Of a DNA stretch of 64,000 nucleotides, positions 47,830 to 59,800 are shown piece by piece. Both the position numbers and the translations under genes were made by a program. Position 1 is the stretch's first letter; each line of letters begins with the position of its first letter. The stretch is from Nereocystis luetkeana (taxonomy: Eukaryota > Sar > Phaeophyceae > Laminariales > Laminariaceae), in NCBI GenBank assembly GCA_031213475.1, contig JARUPZ010000008.1, forward strand, positions 12,909,393-12,973,392. The letters run 5' to 3'. The notes under the pieces were generated by a model, which searched no databases, was not told the DNA's origin, and was given only the letters and a program-made list of their open reading frames with translations.

Positions 47830-47894
47830 TCAGCGGGTTTCCTCGGTAAAGCTTCCCAACGCAAATTCCATCCCCAGAGGACCTTCGACTGAGT
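47830..47894 (-). CDS. Gene 2 exon E: last codons of the GDPH domain plus stop
   Basis: After acceptor CGACCAACAG the exon reads, with the split codon, YSVEGPLGMEFALGS then FTEETR and TGA. Gene 1 stops six codons earlier. The phase fits the exon D donor; the intron is 1435 nt. Confidence 0.8.
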
Positions 47895-50800
47895 CTGTTG
47901 GTCGAAACGATTTCAGTGGGTATCAGAGACGTGTAGGGGAGTTAGCTTTGGACGTTATTGCGTTGAAGATAAAACGATCAGGATAGCCGAATGTCTTACT
48001 CAGTACATAGCACCCACTACCCGGTTGATAGCGTCAAATATATGCGGCAACCACAACGGGGTTTTGAAGTCTGACCTAATACCCGTACGGTCTCCATAGA
48101 GTAGATGCTCGACATATCTCCTCCTCACATCTACGGGAAACAACCGAATCGCCCAGATTGAACGTAGCCGAGGTCACCTACATATTAATAGCGGCGCTAG
48201 TCGTCTCCAGACCTAGTGCTCCTGGATCATGTCTCGACATGACCAGCTTCAACCATCACATCGTTGAGCACCGACGAGCTGCGTTTGATGGGAAGTGTCT
48301 TCATTGCCCGCATTAATGCCCCTGAGGTTCTTATCCAACCCCCATCCGCGAATTTGTGGGCGTGATACATACCAGTACGGTGTTCCGATGAGATTGTTCA
48401 CGCCGCTCCTCAGACACGCTGCGTTTATCCCGTTGACGTTCGTCTCACAGTAGGTGTTTAAGATACTGCTGCATCTACAACAAGGTTGTTATCTCTACAG
48501 TTGCCGTCAACAACTCAACGGAGCTCTAGACGTCATTATTGGTGTGTGGTGACGAGGTAATAAAGTTGGCCGAACTCCCGAAGTCATGAAGTGAATCTAC
48601 ACCCGAACCCTCATTCGCAAACGTCTCCGGCTTCGATGGACAGCCACAGGCCACAAGAAATAACGAGAGGTTTAGTTCGATGTCAGAAAAGCACCGAACA
48701 CTCGTCAAATCGCATAGTCTATTCTACGCTCCGACAATACCATGGCTACACCACCAAGGCAAGTTCAAGTTGGCATAAATGTCAGTTGGCGATGGAAAAT
48801 ATCGTTCGAACCTGTGAGAGAACGATGGCATATTAGACCCAAACGGGGGGGAACCGTATATATGACCTCGTCACAGGCCGTACAAATCATTGAGGCTGAA
48901 CAAGGGCTACAAAGAGCGGGGCCGAACTGCCTATTTTGTCCATTTGCAGCAGTTTTGTCAGGACGAACGAAAAGGGACTACTTGCAAGCCCCTCAGTCAA
49001 CCCAGTTTGAGAGTATCCTATCCATGTTTAGCGAAACGCCTACCTTCACCTACAAGAGAACAAATCCCGACAGTTCTTCGGTGACTTTGAAATACCATCG
49101 AGCGCTTTACCTCTTTGGTTGTCAATACGAGTGAGGGTGAAAATCACGTCCGGGTGCACAACCGTATGAAGTATATACTAGAATACGAATGTACCGGGTA
49201 GGGTAGAGGTTGTTACCGAATATTCCATCTGCATGCCTGTTGCGTGCTGTATCGATAAAACACGTGCTGTTATCATTATTATGCTTGCAAACCAGCTCAA
49301 CTACACGATGAATTCATGCCCCAACTCACAGTCATCGTGGGTGCCGCGGATTGATTCCATTCCTTGCATAATGACACCCCCGTTGGCGTCACGTGTTGGT
49401 ACGGCGGTCTCTCCAAGAATTCCTTTAGCGTCGCGGCTAACGTCAGCATGATCGATTGCCACGTTCATTTGCCACGTCCGGTGGTCTGGGAGGTCGAACT
49501 GGTCCGTAGGGTCCCGCATGGCAACTTGGTGCAGTCTGCCGTGGCTCAAGCGGATGACTGCCGCGGGGGTGACAATCTTGAAGGACGCATGTTCCGACTG
49601 GTGACCAAACAGCCCGCCGTTTTGCATCATGGCGCGAGCGACGTATTCGGTGCACTCCACCATGTTTGTTGCGGTGGGGTCGGCGAGAACCCATTCTCCG
49701 ATGTCCTGTGCTTCAGCCAGTCTGCGATTGGCTTGCTCAGATTCCAGTCTCTTCCTCTCCCAGTACGTCTCGAACCCAAACGACCTGCACTCGCCAGGAA
49801 TGTTGACTGCAGTAACTTCCACACCAGGGGCAACAAACACGTTTCCAGGCGCGAACAACGCCTCTTCTCCGTCAAGAACAACGCGGAGCGAACCATCCGC
49901 TAAACAGGGAGAAACGTCCGTAGGGCAGACACTTTCCATGCTGGCCGGGTCCTTAACCGAGATGACAACGCTGTGATATATGCCGTCGGCATCGGTTGCG
50001 AGGATTGAAATCCCGGTGATGTATGTAATGGCCGGCAGTCCAGGAACTGGGGCCGTGATGCGCATGTTAACGTGAATTGACGAGGGATCCGATGCGTGAT
50101 CCGCAATCAGAGCATACCACGACCCGTCCTTGCCGGTAAAGTCGAACTTCTGGCCGTAAAAGCCGGTCATATGCGGGTCACCTGCAAGAGGTAGTTAGTG
50201 AAGAGTCAGCGTGTGGTCGGTTTGTTCTTGGGGTTAAAGGTGAATAGTCTGAGTGGATGGGGCTGTATGTGAAGCTGACAACGGATTGAAGATGAGCCAC
50301 TACCACCATTGCTAGAAACAAACGTTGATCCATGGAAGAAAAAATGCGCCGTTCGCACCACACGTTTGATATCACTAAGTCCATGAGACTTGATCATCCC
50401 AAAATCCAGATATGCACAGGCTATTATACGCCACCATTCCTTTCCAGAACAACCTTAAAAATCGCTTTTCAAAAGGTGCTTACCGCAAGCACCCAGGTTC
50501 CCGTCCGCGGGTTCATCTTCACACGTGTTCGTTTTTGGGCAACAAATCTGGCCACCATCGCAGTTGTCGTCGGTTATGCATTCTGAAAGAGTACGGCGGG
50601 TATTGAGGGTCAACCTCAAGTCAGAGCGTGCGACGACACGTAATATGTTTCTTAACAGCCATGGTTGGAATCGTTCGGCTAAACCCTTTTTATCCATCAC
50701 GATACCGGTGTAGCCGCCGACTATGTGTGTATGTGTTTAGTGAGTGTCACCACAGTATTCGTGTGTTGGTGGCTCGCTTTGGTGAGAAGCTTATGTTCGA

Positions 50801-53800
50801 GTCAATCCGTGTGCAGAGTGGGCCTCCTTTCCTTCGGACGTGAAGGGATTCAGTACGGGTTATTCGGTCACGGAAACAAGTCTCGCTATACTGCTGGACA
50901 GCTCTGGCCGTATCGCACAGTATCGAAGATGGAGAAGGGAGAGCCTACCATAACAAAGTTTATGAACCACGTTCGAGAGGAGCTTTCACCAGTGACTCAA
51001 GGCGAGTATAATGTGTTGCAGGCAACCTTTCACTGCGCTCTGAGATCGCCATTGATATGTGGCAGTTTCGAGTGCCTGGCCTAACCCGCACTCAAGATAC
51101 GGGTTAGGGAGGACTGCACCTTAGCGCTGGACTTTCCAATCTAATAGTGTATTTTCGTTTTAACGCACGTACGGGGAAGGTGTGTACTAGCGGAAACCGG
51201 CAAACTCCGTCGCCGAAAACGTTTAGCCGAGTGTCCACGAGTTGGATGGCACTTGATACTGTACACGCTGACGAGTTTGGACTTCGAACGTGCTCATGAG
51301 CGACCACAAACCAGCAACGTCGTAAACGTAAGGAACCCTGTAAATACACGTGAGCACCTTATCAAAAGTTGAAAACGAAATCAGCTGCGTCTCTGTTTCG
51401 CGACAGCAAGAATGGACCCAAAATAAAAGGCGTCATTACTACTAGTTGGGGTCCATATCTGTACCGCTGTTTATAGAGTACTCATCTACGTCCTCACTTG
51501 TGCCTTTGGGTTACTGCGGCAGTACTACAGTGATGGAGAGTTAGTGTGTCCTAACTATGCTCAGTAGGTGTGTACACTGCAGTACCAGTAAATATAAGTT
51601 GATGCACTCCAGCAGGCAGTCTCAAAGGTTGACGCTTAGAGGTCCACTGGAGCCAGCTACATCGTTTACACGGACATCAGTAGTGTTGGTGCACGATGTA
51701 CGGAGAGTACATTATGTATTGATGAGCGTCATTTGTTTTACTTGGGCACCGCCTATTTCCTTCACTACATGTGAGGACTATCCGTGAGGAAAGAGAGCCG
51801 GGAGTCGTAGGCTTTGAACTCGGTTGGTAACTATCCAGCCGTCTAATGCTGGGCACGGCCTACAAACCTTGGCCAACCTGGTACTACTATAGCTCACTGT
51901 TCGAACAGCTTACCTAGGCACTTCAAGTAGTAGATGAAAGTAGGATGAGCTCGAAATGCGAATGATCAAACGGCTCAAGAGGAGCGCGTTGCCTCAGTCA
52001 TCTGCCTTAACCAGTATTCATGACTGTGATTGCGTCACGGAATGCTGGACAGAACTGTAAATGTTTCCACATGCCTTGTGTTGTTATCCAGACGGGTGTA
52101 CTTATAACTGATACAGTCAGATGTGCTTCAACGTGTAGATGACCATCAATTGTTCGGGTCGACAATTCGAAGGCTTATTCAGGAAGGGAAGGTGCTTCGG
52201 CCCAAACTACCCCGAACCCTTGGGCCGCCACAAGACCATCCGGATATGCTTGAACATGCTTTGCAATTCCATCGTAGAGCACTTGATCGACTCACAAGAA
52301 GATCGACTCCTCCAAAGATTAATGTGCGCCAACCTCCGACATCCCGCCGACACCTGCACTCACCGCATATGCCCTCGTCGCTGAGACGGTTATCCCTGCA
52401 TTCACATACGTCGGTTGCCATCCCGCCCGGTAACACGGAGTCCTCATCAAGCGCTACACAAACACGCAGGGAGAGACGTTTCGACTGTCTCAGCACGGGA
52501 TGCCGACAGACAAGTGGTAGTATACACATGTTGGTTCAACCTAGCGATCGGCTAAATACTGCTGACAATATCCGGCAACCGCAGGTCGGGCTGACCCCCG
52601 TTGTATATCATGTTCCACCGCCTTGACATCCTGCGGGGAAGGTTCGAATGTGACTCGTGGCCCCTACCAGGAACCGTCATTGCGGCATGCGGGGGTTAAC
52701 CGTATTTGTGAATAACCAACTCTATAGATGTGTTCGTACCGACGTTACATTCCCAGTGACGAGACCAAAGCCTGGCGCCACCATCTTCAGGGCAACAGGT
52801 AAGTATCAAGGTCTAGAAGTACACTTGATGGGGTTAGTTTCCCAATGGTATTGGTCGACCTAGCGACAAACGATTTGAACATGCCAGCGTCCTCTGGCTA
52901 GAACGTCAATAAAACTTATGGTCCCATCGAACAAATAATTGTGTCATATCCGGTGTCTACACTACTTCTTTTCCCGCGGATACGGTTTGACGACGCGGCC
53001 GTCCACGACACACTCACTTGAGCACACCCCGGCATCCGTGCAGCACTTGATGTCCGGGCAGTCCGAGTTGAAAACGCACTCTGTCGCACCCCATCACGGT
53101 AGGCAGAGACGCGGGCGGAGAGAGGCAAACAGTGTCTGGGTATGCCTGAATGGCGCTGTCGATAGTTTTAGTTACGGTTGTATGGGGCCTACTACTCTCG
53201 TATCCTTATTTCAACCATATCCAAGTCAACAGCATCGCGAATACAATAATGTCATGCCAAGACGTAGCAAGTTTTACACATGCTGACGAAAATCCAGTCC
53301 TCTAATGTGGGGCACGGCCTAACAAACATGGCCTACTTTGTGCAAGAACACTGTTCGAACGGCGAAGCTAGACACTACGAACACTAGATAAACGTAATTC
53401 ACGCTTGAATTTGCGGATAAGCAAAAGAGCACGATGCTTCGGTGATGTGCCTTTACAAGTGCTCATCGTTGGAATTGCGCATAGCACGCCCTACAGAAAT
53501 ATAAAAAGTTCCTCACAAGCGTTTTGGTGTTATCCAAACTTGGGTGCTTGTAACTGGTGCATTTAGATGCGCTTCAACATGTACGTCGGATGATCATGCG
53601 CTGTTTGGGCCGAAGTTTTAAAGCTTCACCAGGAACGTGCTCCGGCCCAATTGCCCTGAACGTTTTATCCGCCACAAAAGCTTCCGGATATGCTCGCAGA
53701 TGCATCGTATTCCCATCGTGATGCACTCTGTGGACTCTCAGTAAAGATACGTATCCAGCACTATGTCTGCGCCAATCTCCGATATCTCACCGTCACCCGC

Positions 53801-56800
53801 ACTCACCGCACATGCCCTCATCGCTGAGACGGTTATCCCTGCATTCACATGCGTCGGTTGCCATCCCGCCTGGTAACACGGAGTCCTCATCAAGCGCTAC
53901 ACAAACACGCAGGGAGAAACGTTTCGACTGTCTCAGCACGGGATTCCGACAGAGAAGTGGTAGTATACACATGTCGGTTCAACCTAGCGATCGGCTAAAT
54001 ACTGCTGACAATATCCGGCAACCGCAGGTCGGGCTGACCCCCGTTGTATATCATGTTCCACCGCCTTGACATCCTGCGGGGAAGGTTCGAATGTGACTCG
54101 TGGCCCCTGCCAGGAACCGTCATTGCGGCATGCGGGGGTTAACCGTATTTGTGAATAACCAACTCTATAGATGTGTTCGTACCGACGTTATATTCCCAGT
54201 GACGAGACCAAAGCCTGGCGCCACCATCTTCAGGGCAACAGGTAAGTATCAAGATCTAGAAGTACCCTTGATGGGGTTAGTTTCCCAATGGTATTGGTCG
54301 ACCTAGCGACAACGATTAGAACAGGCCAGCGCCCTCTGGCTAGAACGTCAAAAAAACTTATGGTCCCATCGAACAAATAATTGTGTCATATCCGGTGTCT
54401 ACACTACTTCTTTTCCCGCGGATACGGTTTGACGACGCGGCCGTCCACGACACACTCACTTGAGCACACCCCGGCATCCGTGCAGCACTTGATGTCCGGG
54501 CAGTCCGAGTTGAAAACGCACTCTGTCGCACCCCATCACGGTAGGCAGCGACGCGGGCGGAGAGAGGCAAACAGTGTCTGGGTATGCCTGAATGGCGCTG
54601 TCGATAGTTTTAGTTACGGTTGTATGGGGCCTACTACTCTCGTATCCTTATTTCAACCATACCCAGGTCAACAGCATCGCGAATACAATAATGTCATGCC
54701 AAGACGTAGCAAGTTTTACACGTGCTGACGAAAATCCAGTCCTCTAATGTGGGGCACGGCCTAACAAACATGGCCTACCTTGTGCAAGAACACTGTTCGA
54801 ACGGCCAAGCTAGACACTACGAACACTAGAAAAACGTAATTCACGCTTGAATTTGCGGATACGCAGAAGAGCACGATGCTTCGGTGATGTGCCTTTACCA
54901 GTGCTCATAGTTGGAATCGCGCATAGCACGCTCTACAGAAATATAAAACGTTCCTCACAAGCGTTCTGGTGTTATCCAAACTTGGGTGCTTGTAACTGGT
55001 GCATTTAGATGCGCTTCAACATGTACATCGGATGATCATGCGCTGTTTGGGCCGAAGTTTTAAAGCTTCACCAGGAATGTGCTACGGCCCAATTGCCCTG
55101 AATGTTTTATCCGCCACAAGAGCTTCCGGATATGCTCGCAGATGCATCGTATTCCCATCGTGATGCACTATGTGGACTCTCAGCAAAGATACGTATCCAG
55201 CACTAGGTCTGCGCCGATCTCCGATATCTCACCGTCACCCGCACTCACCGCATATGCCCTCATCGCTTAGACGGTTATCCCTGCATTCACATGCGTCGGT
55301 TGCCAACCCGCCCGGTAACACGGAGTCCTCATCAAGCGCTACATAAACACGCAGGGAGAAACGTTTCGACTGTCTCAGCACGGGATTCCGACAGATAAGG
55401 GGTAGTATACATATATCGGTTCAACCTAGGGATCGGCTAAATACTGCTGACAATATCCGGCAACCGCAGGTCGGGCTGACCCCCGTTGTATATCATGTTC
55501 CACCGCCTTGACATCCTGCGGGGAAGTTTCGAATGTGACTCGTGGCCCCTGCCAGGAACCGTCATTGCGGCATGCGGGGGTTAACCGTATTTGTGAATAA
55601 CCAACTCTATAGATGTGTTCGTACCGACGTTATATTCCCAGTGACGAGATCAAAGCCTGGCGCCACCATCTTCAGGGCAACAGGTAAGTATCAAGATCTA
55701 GAAGTACCCTTGATGGGGTTAGTTTCCCAATGGTGTTGGTCGACCTAGCGACAACGATTTGAACAGGCCAGCGCCCTCTGGCTGGAACGTCAATAAAACC
55801 TATGGTCCCATCGAACAAATAATTGTGTCATATCCGGTGTCTACACTACTTCTTTTCCCGCGGATACGGTTTGACGACGCGGCCGTCCACGACACACTCA
55901 CTTGAGCACACCCCGGCATCCGTGCAGCACTTGATGTCCGGGCAGTCCGAGTTGAAAACGCACTCTGTCGCACCCCATCACGGTAGGCAGAGACGCGGGC
56001 GGAGAGAGGCAAACAGTGTCTGGGTATGCCTGAATGGCGCTGTCGATAGTTTTAGTTACGGTTGTATGGGGCCTACTACTCTCGTATCCTTATTTCAACC
56101 ATACCCAAGTCAACAGCATCGCGAATACAATAATGTCATGCCAAGACGTAGCAAGTTTTACACATGCTGACGAAAATCCAGTCCTCTAATGTGGGGCACG
56201 GCCTAACAAACATGGCCTACTTTGTGCAAGAACACTGTTCGAACGGCGAAGCTAGACACTACGAACACTAGATAAACGTAATTCACGCTTGAATTTGCGG
56301 ATAAGCAAAAGAGCACGATGCTTCGGTGATGTGCCTTTACAAGTGCTCATCGTTGGAATTGCGCATAGCACGCCCTACAGAAATATAAAAAGTTCCTCAC
56401 AAGCGTTTTGGTGTTATCCAAACTTGGGTGCTTGTAACTGGTGCATTTAGATGCGCTTCAACATGTACGTCGGATGATCATGCGCTGTTTGGGCCGAAGT
56501 TTTAAAGCTTCACCAGGAACGTGCTCCGGCCCAATTGCCCTGAACGTTTTATCCGCCACAAGAGCTTCCGGATATGCTCGCAGATGCATCGTATTCCCAT
56601 CGTGATGCACTCTGTGGACTCTCAGCAAAGATACGTATCCAGCACTAGGTCTGCGCCAATCTCCGATATCTCACCGTCACCCGCACTCACCGCACATGCC
56701 CTCATCGCTTAGACGGTTATCCCTGCATTCACATGCGTCGGTTGCCAACCCGCCCGGTAACACGGAGTCCTCATCAAGCGCTACAAAAAAACGCACGGAA

Positions 56801-59800
56801 AAACGTTTCGACTGTCTCAGCACGGAATGCCCAGAGACGAAAATTGACAAACGTGTGTTGAAAATGAACGTTGACTGTATACCCTTCGAGAGTAGTTTAC
56901 CAAGCACGGTTCAGGCACGCTAGCCAAAATTCTCGTCCAACGTCCTTGCTACCAGGTATAGTTTGCAGGGAAGGAGGGTGGGGGGATATTATCGATTGGA
57001 AAGATGTACTCGATCTCATGCAAGGCCGTAATCGTATGACTATAGGCCCTCCCATCCCAAAATTTCCTGTACGGGGTTTCACCGACCAGACAGACACTGC
57101 TTGCACCAAGCGAGAATCGCCGTGAGGTGTCCGGCGAGTGATCTCAAGGGTACCCCTAAGAACCGCTTGTGAGGCGGACTTGCATATGGATTACAGCTTC
57201 AATGAGGTAATTTATTTTCCAGCGTCGCCACTATGCATCTGCCTCGTGGGTGCCTTGCCATGAACTCTACCTGGTACGTGATACGATCCAATCCCTTTTT
57301 CGGAGTAAACGTTCTGACTAGACCACCCGCACAAACGATTTGACTCGACCACCCGCACAAACGATTTGACTCGACCACCCGCACAAACGATTTGACTAGA
57401 CCACCCGCTTCACGCGACAACCAAAACCCAAAACCTAAACAAAACCTGTACCCTGGGCGTCTAGCTGACGTGGTGAGCGGCATTTGTTTCAGGGTCGTTG
57501 CCAACAGACGCAAACCCAACCTACAGTATATATAATGGGTGCGGGGGGACTGCTAAATGTGGCGTGTGTCGACGCTCCGGAAATATCAAGCCCAGACGGG
57601 GGTATGTACCATCTGCAATGATACATCACCAGAACACGCGAACGGCGAGTTGAATGTTATCGTAGAGGTGTGCGTGTTGAGGTTTTGCACAGTGACGTGA
57701 AGGAAGCCTCCGGGCCCCTATGTTGTGGGTGAATATCCTAATGTAACGCTCCTATTCCCGAAGTCGATTTCCCGATGGCATTGATACACCTCACTGCCAC
57801 GATACCTACGACTACAAGTCTGGCCCTAGCGAACAACTGCTCGCTTTATATCCGTCGTGGTGTATATGAGCCCTAGGCTCGCCGAATAGGTTTGTCGACG
57901 CTCGCTTGCACGCCACACTCACTTGAGCACTGCCCGTTCGCCATGCAGCACTTGGTTTCCGGGCAGTCCGAGTTGAAAACACACTCTGGCACATTATGGT
58001 AGGCAAACATACGCGTGGAAGGAGGCAAGCAATGGTCAGGATGTGTTCCTAATAGTTTGTCCCGGGAGTATCTACGAAATTCGAAGAAATCAAAACCCGA
58101 AAAAGTATGTGTATTCTGTCATTTCAGCGCGGGACAAAGCCTACGTAAATGGCCATCTTCGAAACAGCAGCTAATGCTGACGTTCAGGGATGGTCATGAT
58201 GGTTGCAATCGATGAGACAATGGTAGACCCGTAACCATTTCGGCCTCAGCGTTGATCCTCCGGACTCGTGGCGTGGCCAGCAGAACACGGCAGGTACAAT
58301 TTTCCGTCGATGCGCAAACACCAAAAACTTGAGCTAACCGGGTATACATCGTGTGCTTTCACCTCCTGAAATTTCTTTGGGAACTGTCGAGTGTGTCCCT
58401 TACTTTCATCAGGCCAGGATACCTAAACCAACCGACGTGTGTCACCTGAGCTTGCAAGATACCCCCTACCGGCGAAAACTACTGATGAAACATATTTAGG
58501 GTTGCTTGCTTTTGGTGTACGACGTCGGTACCCTGCGATACGAGGGGGAGAATCAATGTTGGTAATTTGTACGCCATGGTATACTTTACTGCAAGGATAT
58601 TAAGTTCTCAATCTTCGCCGGTATAATAGTGGATTTATCGAATCACCCTGAATGTTCGGTCCACCACACGACCATTGAGCACGTTTACGCCTGTATTCAA
58701 CTGATAATGAGGCGCACTCAGCCGACTCTCGAGCAAAACGCACCACCCTTCAAAGAAATTTGACACCGTAAGCGACATCTCGGTGTCACACTCACTCACC
58801 GCATAAGTCATTATCGCCTAGACTGTTGTCCCTGCATTCACAAGCATCGTCTGCAGCCCCGCCTGGTAGCACTGACTCCTCGTCAAGCGCTGGAGCACAC
58901 ACAGAACAACATCACGACAGTTTCCACCCCGTATGTCCGAAGATATCAGACTGCAAGCACATTGTTGTGCCAATGGAATGTTGGCTGTACACAGGCATTG
59001 GCAAACAGTCTTTTCTGCGGGGGCTTGCTAGTTGTAACTAGGGTCCACAGCCGGCAAACATCACTGAGGCCGGGAGAAGGGTTTCACAATCTACAAAAAG
59101 CCAACACCAGGGCAAGCGAGAACGAGTAGGGATATCTTAATTCATCGGTGTTCGTACGGGGGCTCTGCGTAGAGACATCAACGGAGCCTTGAAGTCCTAA
59201 CGTCCGGGTGAGCATCCAAGTATAACACTGTCGTCGTTTTTTATTTGGCACTGCCACCGATGAGATTGATTTCCCTATTTAGTGAACTGATTAACCTGGC
59301 GATTACGACTGCTAATGGTCAATGCCATGTCACGGACACGTCGGCCAAAATTCTGGCCCGATTCAACCCCTGCTAGTGTCGTATCCGGTGTCTACATCCC
59401 AATTTTGATTTCGCGCAAACGGTTCAATGACGCTCGCTTGCACGCCACACTCACTTGAGCACTGCCCGTTCGCCATGCAGCACTTGTTTTCCAGGCAGTC
59501 CGAGTTGAAAACACACTCTGCCACAATGCACACCATTATGTGGGGGTTAACCTTGATCCCCAGCGGCCACACTGAGCACACACCTATGATGTCACCACCT
59601 GAGTTTGCTTTTATCATGCATCGGATGCGTTCTCCCGTCTGTCTTGCCTCCCTCCGCGTTGAATTTTGCTACTATTGATACTGATGCTGCATGTGCATGT
59701 ATGTCGAACAAATAGTCTGATGTCAGGGTACTCGTGGCTATGAATAGCTGCTGCTCTACATTTGTTGCTTTGTTCTTGTCTCAATACTTCTGAAAAGCAA

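Larger units (their letters stand above)
52115..56860 (-). repeat. 1442-bp tandem repeat carrying A and B exons of gene 2 (about 3.3 copies)
   Basis: Identical landmarks recur 1442 bp apart. The A exon and its flanks occur at 53018, 54460 and 55902; B exons at 52364, 53807, 55249 and 56691. Introns are as well conserved as exons, so the copies are recent. The copy at the left edge (52.1-52.36 kb) and the copy beyond 56.79 kb diverge, marking the array limits. Confidence 0.93.

Noticed and set aside
52115..56860. CRISPR-like regular repetition
   Set aside because: The unit is 1442 bp and carries spliced exons; no short repeat-spacer structure.
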